DNA of 64,000 bases, from positions 18,770,748 to 18,834,747 of the forward strand of contig NC_135568.1 in assembly GCF_964340395.1 (NCBI RefSeq), read 5' to 3'. Of the stretch, positions 37,200-48,179 are shown piece after piece. The notes beneath the pieces were generated by a model. It was not told the DNA's origin, searched no databases, and worked only from the letters and a program-made list of their open reading frames with translations. The stretch comes from Glandiceps talaboti (Eukaryota > Hemichordata > Enteropneusta > Spengelidae). Both the position numbers and the translations under genes were made by a program. Numbering within the stretch: position 1 is the stretch's first letter; each line of letters begins with the position of its first letter.

Positions 37200-40100
37200 T
37201 TGACTACATCTTCAAAAGTAATATCAAATTGCACAAACCTGCTTTTTCAATTTATAATAAAGGGCTTGGTTATCTTAAGGTAAGGAAACTTCAGTATCAT
37301 TTGAAAATAAGATGTATTTACCTAAGGGTTGGGACACAATTGGTATATCAAAGGATCATGGTAACTGTCACATTAAGTTGCAAATGAAAAAGCTCACTTT
37401 TCTTGCTTTAAGTCAATTTAAAACACTAATTTTAATCTTTGCACATCATTTTTTTTTCAAACAAAAAAATCAAGATTTTGATTAAATTTCTAAGAAAAGC
37501 TAAAATTGTTTCAAAGTAAATATCAAATGACAAGTACATTTTCAAAACTCTAAAAAGTTGTGATAAGTACACAGACGTCAAGAAACTGGACGAAATCTCG
37601 TGATACATGAGACTTGCTATACCTTACTGTTGGAGACTCCAAAATCTTGCGATAGTTTGTGATGTTGTTACATGTCTATTCATCTTTGTGCGATATAGAT
37701 GTCAAACTACTAACTAAAAATGTTTTCTAAGTAAAATTGAACACAAAACTGATGATCGGGCATGATGTCCGGACTTAAAAGCAAAGGGTATTTGAATCTC
37801 TTATAATTTTTTGACGACGTAGAAAAATCCTAGTTGAAGTCTGCAGAATCATGTTTGACATCACACAGTGCATACATATATAGCATCAGTATCTGTGATC
37901 AGTTCAGTGTTCACAGTTGTCTTTGTACATTGTTGAGTATTTGTCATAATTGTAATTAATGGTCGTCTACATTATTCCTTCCTCAAAGACATTTTTATAC
38001 TTCATAGTCTCTCGCTCTGAACCCTTATATACTTCAAAAACCCTGTTTGAACTTTAAAAAAAGTCACTGTTTATCAATTCACTAAGCTTCAATATAGTCA
38101 GTTTATCAAAATAACAACTCTCCAAACCAAGGATTTTAGAGAATTCTAAAGTTTCAGAACGTCCCTCTGGCTCTGGAACTAATAGCCATGTGCCCACTAA
38201 TATGAAATTCAAGACTATAGCATGCAGACTGCCACTATGGATTGAAGCATCAAAACATAAATATACCAACATGTACTGCATGAAAAGGGACATGTAACAA
38301 GAATGGGAGGAGTCTAACCTGTTTCAGGGGTAAAATGGCTATGCTGATACTGTGGAAAGATGGTAAGGAGATTCAAGACGGAAAAGTTTCTAAATATACA
38401 TTGTATTCTATAGACCTAAGACAGCTGCAGCTATGTCTTGCCTCTGATTTGTTATGACATTTACCTAGCAATAAGACCATGACAATAACAATGGCGAATT
38501 GATGGTATATACAATGTAGTTCTCATGCAATTGATTTCATTTCATTGTCCTTAGTACTTCCGAGCAAAATGCAAAGCTTGATCCATGTCTGTGAATGAAT
38601 GAACGAAACAATGCCCCCCCCCCCCCCATTCTTCCTACCCCCAGTTAAAGTGGATCATGATGGATCAAGCACAGTGCAGTGTTTCATAGTAGTCGGCCAT
38701 TTACATCTAATATTTTCCAAGAGTACTGTCACAAATTTCTCAGATCTAAACCATTTATATAGCCATGAAAAAACACAGAATCCCCGAGGAGCTCTGTATA
38801 AGGGCCTGGACATTGTTTTACTCAATTTCTCACATCAGAGATTTTTTATTACCATAAAACTGGTTTTCCTTTATTATTGTGGAAAAATAAACATAATAAG
38901 CTGAATTATTCACACTGACAGTCAGTTCACTGTTTTATAAAGGTGAAAACTTATACTGTATACAAACTTAATTTGGATGTAAGACTTTTGAAAATCTCAA
39001 ATTCTGAATCAGATTCACAGACAAATAGACAATTGAATCTTAGAATAAATATTCCCTGAGTGGCTATGATATATGTACTTCCAAATCATACCACAAACAT
39101 ACATTGACTGGCCAGTCTTTTTTCCATTTATTCATACAAACATACCACTCGATTATACTTTACTGTACAGGCCCCCACTATTTTCAATGACTCATCATAC
39201 TAAGTACATACATCAATAGAACACTCAGGTTTAAAATAGATGGCTAGGAATTTCATATCTTCAGCACATACTGTAACACTGAATATGATCACAAATGAAT
39301 AAATAAAGAGTTTTAATGTTGACACAGGTATATCTTGACAGTTCATAACACCAAATTGAAATTTGTCTGATAACAATATCAGTGTGCCAGATCCATGATT
39401 AAAATTTAAATAGAATCTTTAACTCCAGACCAAATTGAGAAATACACTAATTATGGCAAAACTAGCTGTGTGTCAATTCTGTTTTGTTGCAGTGAACATG
39501 AAATACTTTTAATAACATTTGCTTATTGTGTTTATTTTAGACTAATAACAAAAGGAAACTAGTTTTATGATAATGAAAAATGAACCTGACATGAGAAATT
39601 GAGCGAAAAAAGTGTTACTGCTGGTCTTGACCCCAGACAGATTTACCTTGTTGTATAGAGATATGGGGTAATACCTATAAGAAAGTAATCTGAATCATCA
39701 CATTTTACGATTTTCACATTCCATATGTCTCCCTGTTTTGCTATTCATCGTAAATGATGACACGACATGAAGTCAAGGACAATGTCACTAAATATTTATT
39801 GAAACAATGAATAATTCATTAATGTGCAGCATTATATATGCAGTTTTTACTTAGTTTGTACAGTGGCAAATTCATTTGTTAATGATCTGACATTACATTC
39901 ATTTTGTGATAGATTTACATACATTAGCTGCCTCTCGGTGGCAGCATTTTAATTGGCCAAAGATTTGGCAATTCTACAGCTTTGGATATCTTATTCATAG
40001 GGAAATATTAGCATTTGGCATGGATGACTTTATAGTGGTGTGCAGGTGATCAATGGCACAGATGCAGTATACAGTAGTCAAAATGGATGCAAACAACATG

Positions 40101-41330
40101 TTAGGTTGATGTATTGACCAATCAGATATCTTGATTGGCACCATCAATACTCTGGTATAATGTAACAGTAATAGCCAAATCATGGTGTGTATTGCAAAAT
40201 TAAAAGCAGGCATTAATAGACAGGTGGAGGGACTAAACATTCAAAATATGTGTGCAAATATGCCTAGCAACAAGACTAACCCCATAGCAACTCAATTATA
40301 ACCAAAAGTTGTTCATCCTATTAGTGGACCCTAACTGTTATAATGATGAAAACAGTGTACCAATAAGTAGCATCCTGAGGTGACAAATATACCCTATTTG
40401 GACACTCTGTAAATGCCTTCAATAACCACTATAAACTTGTTTTTGGTAAGAATTCAGCCAATGATAAAACTAAACATGATAATAATGACTGTGTGGGTGG
40501 CTGTGGTTCAATTCTAAATTTCATCTCATGCTTTTCAGGACTTAATTCATTGAACTCACCTGAACGTGAGATCTGAAATATGAGGTTTGTTTGAAAATGA
40601 AGGCAAAAAATCCCTCACAGAAGGATGTACACATTTCCAAACTTAACTCTTACATGATATGAAGATCGACTCCTAGAAGTCACATTAACAGTATTTGATG
40701 ACTGTGCTCATAATGTAGCCAATGAAAGTATAGACCTCAAGAGAAGATTGACAATCTAAAATCACAAGCTGATCAATTACATACTGTTTATGTTATAGTT
40801 AAATGGGATCCCCCTTGCCATGTATTTACTGATATCATTAAAGTTTAAAATTTGAACGGTTCAGACATTGCCTATTACATATAGCCAAAGATCATAATGG
40901 AGTTCGAGAATGCATTGAAAAGGTCCTTTCAAAGTCTCTTCTTGGTCAGATACTTATAAGTGACTATGAGTTTATGTTGGTATTATGCTTGAAACTTTTG
41001 ACATACATAGTATACACATGAAAATTAATTTCTGTCAATGCCCTATATGTGGAGGATGGTGAAGCAAATGGGCCAGAAATAGATTGAATCCTGTAAGACT
41101 GAACAGGTTAATGTTTATTATACTGATTGGTCCTGTCATAAATTACTTGAATTTACTGGAGAGCACCTAGAATGTTTACAGGTAAAACATACACTGCAAA
41201 CTACAAACTACATGTATAACAAAGTTGTATAATCACAGTCGAATAAAGACTGAACTTAAAAGTAGTATTTATTTGTGTTTTCATTTGCCAATTTACTTCA
41301 ATTCAATTCTGTTCTAGCCTATTTTAACCT
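37200..41330. other. Long non-coding stretch
   Basis: About 4 kb in which I can support no gene, RNA or clear mobile element. It contains a CTCF-core-like CCTCTCGGTGGCAG at 39931-39944 and a C-run near 38610-38630. Short open frames, the longest 101 codons at 38599-38904, start in the C-run and lack recognisable motifs. Confidence 0.4.
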
Positions 41331-41345
41331 CTCCATAGTCTGTAA

Positions 41346-41535
41346 GGTACGCCGTGACAGGGTGCCCTCACACATCGGCCAACCCCTAGTTGTTGTGAGA
41401 GGAGGCCAGTGAGGTGAAATTTCACGACGTAGCTTAGTCTTATCTACGCCATGACAGGGTGCCCTCACACATCGGCCAACCCCTAGTTATCGTGAGAGGA
41501 GGCCAGTGAGGGTGAAATATGTCACTGCGCATCTT
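41346..41535. repeat. 97-bp tandem duplication
   Basis: GACAGGGTGCCCTCACACAT and CGGCCAACCCCTAGTT with GTGAGAGGAGGCCAGTGAGG occur at 41356 and 41453, two copies with a 97-bp period. TCTAACCTCTCCAT-like words bracket the pair (about 41326 and 41539). GC content is higher than in the surroundings, suggesting an inserted element of unknown type. Confidence 0.8.
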
Positions 41536-41539
41536 AGTC

Positions 41540-43560
41540 TAACCTCTCCATTGTCCATATTATCAAATTTAACAGACATTAATTTCTTGATTTTGTGAAT
41601 GTTCCCCAAATTTGCAGTTGGTACGCCCAAATTTTCAGACCCAATGACCCATTTAATCCAAAAGTGATGTAAAACACTGGGTACAGTATGATTACTAAGT
41701 AAACACACATTTATTGACCTGAACAACAAGGCCTATAAAGTGGAGTACCATATCAAGAGAGGTACAGAATCATTCCAAAGTAAATACATCTCCTGACCTA
41801 AAATACAAGTGCACATGATTTAACAAAGGGTGCAGATATCAAATACATTTTTAAGTTAACTACAAATGCAAGAGATTTGAGGACACTACCTTGAGTAGAA
41901 AATACTTTTAATTTGTAGAAATTAATCATCACGAGCTAACTACCTTGGGGAAGAAACATGCATTTATAAACATGTATGGGGGCTATTTTCCATAGGGGTA
42001 ACTACAGTGCAAACACTGTGTTTGCCACCCCATTGGCTGTACTTCTAAAGTGTTTTACTGTCCTGTGCAAATCATTATGCAAATTACTACTATTATTAAC
42101 CTGTAAATATTATACTAATTACCCATTTTCCTTGTAATCTATCATAGGGAGAATACCATACCTATACACTAGCATCAATACATGATTTTTATTATTACAG
42201 TTTTATCCACATTTTGATAGCAGATCTTCAAAATAGGAAAACTTTAATATCTATTGTAAACTGGAAGCCTCATGTACAGTAAACATCTTTGCATATTTGC
42301 TATTCAGAGGATATACATGTATGGAGTATATATTGGCAAGTTATGATAGATCTCATATAAATGTAAGGGATTCATTATCTATTGTCATCAGTCCTAAATG
42401 ACTAATTTCTTCATTTATCTATATTCTATATCTACCTATGTCAGTATTTGTCATGGAACAACTCTGAGATAATAAAGATGACTGTTTTCTGGCCCCAGTA
42501 ACCATGACCATGCCCCTAGCAACAGTGAAATGTTTCATATTACAGTAAAGATATAAAAATGTGTGGAAATTTCCCTAGCAACAAGACCATGCCCATTTGT
42601 AGATGTTTAGTTTTTCGGCCTTTTTTTTTAAATGCCAAAATATTTAATCGATTGATAGGAGTCTTGCTTCTGTATCAAATAAACTGTGCAGAGTATGTTG
42701 TGAAGCATACATGTCAGAAAGTGTGTATGGCTGTGGGTTGTCAATGAAGTCCCATTTTCTTTGTACCCAATGGATCATGGTGATGCTGAATGTTTTGCAG
42801 ATTTTGAATCATTGTCAAAGTATGATAATCATAATGCATTTTCAACATCAGTGCCTTTATAATTAAAGTGTGATCACGGTACATTTGAATTCTCATTTGA
42901 CACAACTTTAGGCTCGATAACAGTTAGCTATCAGTGGTAATCTGTCAGCTACTGTGCAGGAGACGGTGAGGGACTGTATCAATAGTTTGAATAGACATGG
43001 TTGTTGAATATGTTGCAATTCATTATCTGTTTGTTAGGATTTGTTAAGTTAACACAGTTTTTTATCAACAAAATTGGTATTTACAGTAGGAAGAATAGAC
43101 GCTGTCAATCACAATGCCAGAAAATGGAGATTTCTTTGGTTTACAGTGTAGATTAACAAGTGCTGTTTAATTGAACCCTGGCCACTTCTGGACTGTATTC
43201 AATATAGATGATAAAGTTTGCATTTTAGATGACCTAAAACAAAATCCAACTTTTTATAACTGATTTTTGCCATTGTTAGTGCAGATAACATTCATTCATC
43301 TGTTGATATCTCAAATGAAATCCATACAGCAGTACAGTTGGTTGTTTACCAACGGTTCAGTTGTGTAAATACATTAGTTTCAGGAGGTAAAAAATTACCG
43401 TTAAAGAATGAGGTGTTCTCTCTCAATAAATACTAAGCCTGCTTGTGAAACTGTAGTGCCAGTAGGTCTTATATCTTGGTTAATAGACCTGATATTCAAA
43501 ATCCTAGTGATTCAATTGCTGTAAGTCATACCAAACCAAACCAACTTTATGATCCAGTGC
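41540..43560. other. Non-coding stretch upstream of the DIRS-like remnant
   Basis: No recognised gene. CCCTAGCAACAAGACCATGCC-like words recur at about 42572 and, more loosely, at 42500 and 40260, suggesting a degraded dispersed repeat. The element boundary on the left of the DIRS remnant could not be placed. Confidence 0.35.
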
Positions 43561-43561
43561 T

Positions 43562-44395
43562 ATGAATAATACTGTACTAAATAGTGCAATTGTTTCCACT
43601 GATGAAAATAATGTGAAAACTGCTCGTTCTCATGTGGGACATTCTGAGGATCATCAACAAGAAGCTTCAGAGGATAGAGGTCATTCAGACTCTGATAGTT
43701 CAACTTTAATATCTGATAGTACAGCTTGCTCACTGTCTCTGGTACCTAATAGTATAATGTCCTAATCAAATGGATCATGTTCACATTGAGATCACACGTA
43801 GGTACCTCAAGTTTGGTAAATAAATCTATTGACTGCTTAAGGTAGGCAACAAACTTTTCATTAATAAAATTGTGCTCACACTGGCTGGTTGCCATAACAC
43901 TTCAAATCCTAATATGTGCCAATATGCAAGATTCTTGAAAAGTTTGACATTGATCCTTCTATGTCATTTGTCTATGGTTATGTTGAAAGATTTGCTCTTA
44001 AAAGAATACTGAGACATTCAAAAGCTGGAAATAGCCAAAAAAAGTCAAATCTCTTGTTAGACCTTGAGAAAACTGAAACTAGTACAGATAAGGAAACTCC
44101 TAACAAATCAAGCAGTGGTCATATTAATATAGGTGGCGATGGAATTCATCACATATGTAGTTATAAAGCATTGTTTTTGGATGCTAGAGTTGCATGCATT
44201 AAGCAGGACTTGGAAAACATGTTAAAAAGAACTGTAGTTTCAGAGCAAGAGGATCGTGATGAAGGGAGATGTAAATTGGCAGCTGTACCCCCACTACCCG
44301 CTCATTCTGCCCTCAGTTATCTACCTGTGGGAGAGCATTTGAAACTTTTTATCAACCAATGGCAGGACATTACACAGGACAACAGGGTTTTGTAA
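43562..44395 (+). pseudogene. DIRS-like retrotransposon: gag/pre-RT region, broken
   Basis: An acidic Ser/His-rich frame (43562-43765) and, after stops, a 159-codon frame (43916-44395) end with LPVGEHLKLFINQWQDITQD. The latter matches the conserved 'VGGRLxxFxxxWxxITxD' block that precedes reverse transcriptase in DIRS/Ngaro-type tyrosine-recombinase retrotransposons. Continuing in another frame from about 44400 gives GYQLPFKNIES and LPLDPTKQAVITEEIQNV, the next conserved step. The line of descent is clear but the sequence is frameshifted. Confidence 0.7.
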
Positions 44396-44399
44396 GTAG

Positions 44400-45530
44400 T
44401 GGCGAATGGATACCAACTCCCTTTCAAGAATATAGAGTCGGCCTCCCCTGCCTTCCAATTGCCTCTAGATCCAACAAAGCAAGCTGTGATCACAGAGGAA
44501 ATTCAGAATGTCAAGAGCACAAAAACTGGTTGGAAATGAAAGCAGTTTGGTTGGCACTGCAACATTTCAAGAGTCAGATTCAAGGACAACAGGCTCAGAC
44601 AACTCCACAGTTGTATCCTACATAAATCAATAAGGAAGTACCCAATGCATTCCTTCACTCTGTACTGTCTGGTACAGGAAATGATCCTGTGGTGCAAACA
44701 GAAGGCAATTCTAATAAAGGCAATTCATCTGGCTGGAAAACACAACCTGATAGCAGATGCTATCTCATGCAAGAAGGTGGTGCCAATGGAATGGTGCTTA
44801 AACAATGTAGTTTTTCAATTAATAATGCTATTATGGCCAAGTCTGCAGATAGATCTGTTTGCCATGGTAACCAATCACAAGTTGCCAATTTACATCTCCT
44901 CTCATCCCGATCTTCTTGCTCTGGAGACAGATGCTTTGGTAGTCTCATGGCGGGAATGGAAGTCTATGCCTTCCCTCCATTTGTTCTGACCCCACAAGTA
45001 CTGAACAAAATAAGCAGAGACCAGTGCACTGTGATTTCGGATAGCATCAAAATGGCCAAAGTGGTCTTGGTTTCCTTTCCTATTGTCTGTTCTAGTCAAC
45101 CTGCCTCGCAGGTTACCTCAGAGACAGGACTTGTTAGCCCAGCAGGACAGGATGACCTTTCACCCAGATGCAGCAATGCTGAATCAAGAGATTGTCCAAC
45201 AACAAGCAGTTGCAAAAGGATTTTGTCAAAAGGCTTCCACACTCATTGCCAGAACCACTAGAGATAGCACCCTCTCAACTTATGAGGCCAAATGGCATAT
45301 TTTCTCTGATTGGACGTATCAGAAGGAACATTAATCCTCTCAGAGCCTCTATGCCACAGCTAATGGATTTCTTTATTTTTTTGTTTGAATAAAAGAAATT
45401 ACAAATAAGTACCCTGAAGGTTTATCGTGCAGCAATTACAGACACTTTTAAGTCTAGTCAGGGATGAGAGGTCAGTCATGATAAAGATATCACTGCCTTA
45501 TTTAAGTCCAAAAGACTTCCCTTTTTGGGT
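44400..45530 (+). pseudogene. DIRS-like retrotransposon: RNase H-like and tyrosine recombinase parts, RT core missing
   Basis: EEIQNV at about 44510 runs almost directly into WLEMKAVWLALQHFKSQIQ, which in intact DIRS elements begins RNase H well after the polymerase core, so most of the reverse transcriptase is deleted. Then come DNSTVVSYIN, ILWCKQKAILIKAIHLAGKH, NLIADAISCK, IDLFAMVTNHKLP and FPPFVLTPQVLNKI, in several frames with stops, the typical RNase H to post-RNase H order. The final part (45,240-45,530) gives TLSTYEAKWHIFSDW, PQLMDFFIFLFE and LKVYRAAITDTFKS, the N-terminal half of a YR domain. The catalytic Arg/His/Tyr residues are not present. Confidence 0.8.
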
Positions 45531-45935
45531 AGACTGTCCTTTGCTAAAAGTACCTTTAGACTGGTTAGGATGAAAGTAATGTGTCTGCCAAGAGCCAGTA
45601 TATTGTTTAGGATTTCTTTGCTTTTTACTTGGAGATATCTGTGACTTTTTGCCCTGATAAGGCTGCTTAAAGGTATTAATCTGAGTACATTTAGTTTGTG
45701 CTTGTGTAGTAGCTGACACTATGGCTAATTATGTAAAACTTTTGCCATGTTTATCAATAATAGCCAGTAATCCATCACCAAAAATACAGTTACCATCAAC
45801 CGACAATGTCAGAGCTAGCTGTCTTAATGATGGAGGAAGCACACTTTGTTCTAGCAAAGTATCCCTTGATTTTCTTCTTGTCCCTATTTTTAAAAAAAAT
45901 AATGCCAATGGTGTTGTAGCACAACTGTACAGTTT
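45498..45935 (-). pseudogene. DIRS-like gag fragment in inverted orientation
   Basis: Minus-strand translation gives LEQSVLPPSLRQLALTLSVD, GNCIFGDGLLAIIDKHGKS, a stop, then SATTQAQTKCTQINTFKQPY and a Lys/Gln/Ser-rich end. 'PPS...L..GDGL..I' followed by a basic Gln-rich tail resembles the C-terminal part of gag-like proteins of DIRS elements. It starts where the plus-strand recombinase fragment stops, so two parts of one family lie tail to tail. Confidence 0.55.
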
Positions 45936-46289
45936 TTAAAAATATTTACTCACATGCTGAATCATGCTAGGTATAGTTGTTAATTTGCTGAATGACTATC
46001 CAGTTACCTATCCAACCCTGCTGGTATCTGTGCAATATTCACAATCATTCGGCTGTTGCTATGGGTGTGGTCATGTTGCTCGACATATTAGCATACATTT
46101 TATGAATGTTTATTCATTTGCCTGTTAATCCCTGTAAATACTGTATCACATGACAGGTATCCCCCCTTTCTTCACTTGTCTAAGATTCCCTGTTATAATC
46201 TTGTAAAGGGATCAGCCATTTATAGTCCAGCAACCACTTGGGAAGCATATCATTCACACAGATGTAATGACAGATGTAATTGGTCACTG

Positions 46290-46668
46290 AAGCTAACAAT
46301 AATGTTTATTCTTATATAGTGTTTTCCAACCCAGTCTCAGTGCTCAAAGCACATTACAATTATTACACCTGGCTTCTTGGATCTATAGTAGCACAGCAGC
46401 CCTCTATACTTCCTCAACTCCCTAGGAAGCATGCAATCCATTGCAGCCTTTATAAGTGCATAGGATTAAAGCATTCACATTGCAACCTCTATCTTACCAG
46501 GTCCCCAATTATACAGCTGGGTTGACTAATGCACAGTCATGGTTCAACTCTTGCCCAAGAACTTTAGTCACTCAGAAACAAATGGCATCAATGGGGCTCA
46601 AATCTGCAACCTCCAGATTCCAAGCCAGCCACAATAACCATTTGCCCATCATGACTCCATGGACTCGA
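46290..46668 (-). mobile_element. tRNA-derived SINE in copy A, degenerate
   Basis: Same element as at 53678 and 62693. Here the B box is damaged (GGGCTCAAATCTGC on + instead of GGGCTCGAACCTGC) and the A box region reads CACAATAACC instead of CACTCTAACC, so pol III transcription is unlikely. The short plus-strand open frames over it are artefacts. Confidence 0.8.
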
Positions 46669-46977
46669 CGCGGCTAAGTAGACCAGCCATCAATAGCCCA
46701 ACAACCACTTAGGATGCATATCATTCACACAGATGTAATGACCCTGACACTATTTGCACAGGAGTCCAAATGAATCCATTTTTGGAGTAAGTGCCGCCAA
46801 GCTTAACATGCTGAATGAGAAGCCCAGAAATATGTCATGGTTAGACCAATAAAAGCAGACAAAACACCCACCCCCACCCCGAAAACCCACACCCCCACAC
46901 CCTATCCCAACTACACAAACATTCACTCTCTCTACCATATTCCCTACTGACATAAACCCAGCTATCATATCATGCAT
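46669..46977 (+). other. Unit flank between SINE and minisatellite, copy A
   Basis: CAGCCATCAATAGCCCAACA to CTACACAAACATTCACTCTC and CATATCATGCATTTGTATAT, shared with copies B (about 54072-54366) and C (about 63068-63368). A related CAACCACTTGGGAAGCATAT, with CATTCACACAGATGTAATGA after it, also lies upstream of the SINE at about 46226-46272, so the SINE of copy A is bracketed by direct repeats of this flank. Confidence 0.75.
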
Positions 46978-47862
46978 TTGTATATACCTACATCAATCAA
47001 CTATATACCTATCTATGCCTATATACCAGTACCTACTGTATTTGTACATATACCTCCAATCTAAACCTATCTATGGTTATATATCAATCCTTACTGTATT
47101 TGTACATATGCCTCCAATCTAAACCTATCTATGGCTATATATCAATACCTACTGTATTTGTACATCATATACCTCCAATCTAAACCTATCTATGGCTATA
47201 TATCAATACCTACTGTATTTGTACATATACCTCCAATCTAAACCTATCTATGGCTATATATCAATCCCTACTGTATATGTACATATACCTCCAATCTAAA
47301 CCTATCTATGGCTATATATCAATCCTTACTGTATTTGTACATATGCCTCCAATCTAAACCTATCTATGGCTATATATCAATCCCTACTGTATATGTACAT
47401 ATGCCTCCAATCTAAATCTATCTATGGCTATATATCAATCCCTACTGTATTTGTACATATACCTCCAATCTAAACCTATCTATGCCTATATATCAATACC
47501 TACTGTATTTGTACATATACCTCCAATCTAAACCTATCTATGACTATATATCAATCCCTACTGTATTTGTACATATACCTCCAATCTAAACCTATCTATG
47601 ACTATATATCAATACCTACTGTATTTGTACATATACCTCCAATCTAAACCTATCTATGGCTATATATCAATCCCTACTGTATTTGTACATCATATACCTC
47701 CAATCTAAACCTATCTATGGCTACATATCAATCCCTACTGTACATATACCTCCAATCTAAACCTATCTGTGGCTATATATCAATACCTACTGTATAGTAC
47801 TACATATCTATGCCTACTGTATACATTTAATACCTACAATCTAAACCTTTCTAAGCCGTGGT
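46978..47862. repeat. 58-bp minisatellite, copy A (about 14 units)
   Basis: The unit is TACTGTATTTGTACATATAC, CTCCAATCTAAACCTATCTA and TGGCTATATATCAATCCC, with variants ACATCATATACC and AATACC. The array ends in ACTGTATAGTACTACATATC then CTAAGCCGTGGTAGCA, as in the other copies. Confidence 0.93.
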
Positions 47863-48179
47863 AGCATTTACAACTGTTTACCAAATCTTATGTAAATATG
47901 CATTATCATGAGTCTCTATGCATGACTTTTTTGAGCTATACAATTTATACAATTACCTACACAATTCATTCACTAACTCATTCTCTCTAACTATCAAACT
48001 AAATATACTAATTACTCCACAAGCTAACAAACTCACTCTAACTAGCTAAGCAACTACAATCTTCCTTGAAGACATAGTACACACTCCAATACTTTACTTC
48101 TGTCTGATTTTCTTTAGTTATGTTTATAATATCTATACAACACTTTTTCTTTGTCTGTAAAGTGATTTAAATATCTGTG

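Noticed and set aside
40855-41010. Plus-strand translation resembling FERFRHCLLHIAKDH and VLSKSLLGQILISDY
   Set aside because: Briefly looked like a transposase-type relic, but the frame is short, bounded by stops, and no family motif could be recognised.
45190-45530. An active tyrosine recombinase or integrase gene
   Set aside because: Only the N-terminal half of the domain is present, the catalytic residues are absent, and upstream frames contain stops.
46456-46677. Frames ending in GLEPATSRF-type peptides (also 53843-54064 and 62839-63045)
   Set aside because: Antisense translation of the tRNA-like head of a SINE, not a protein.
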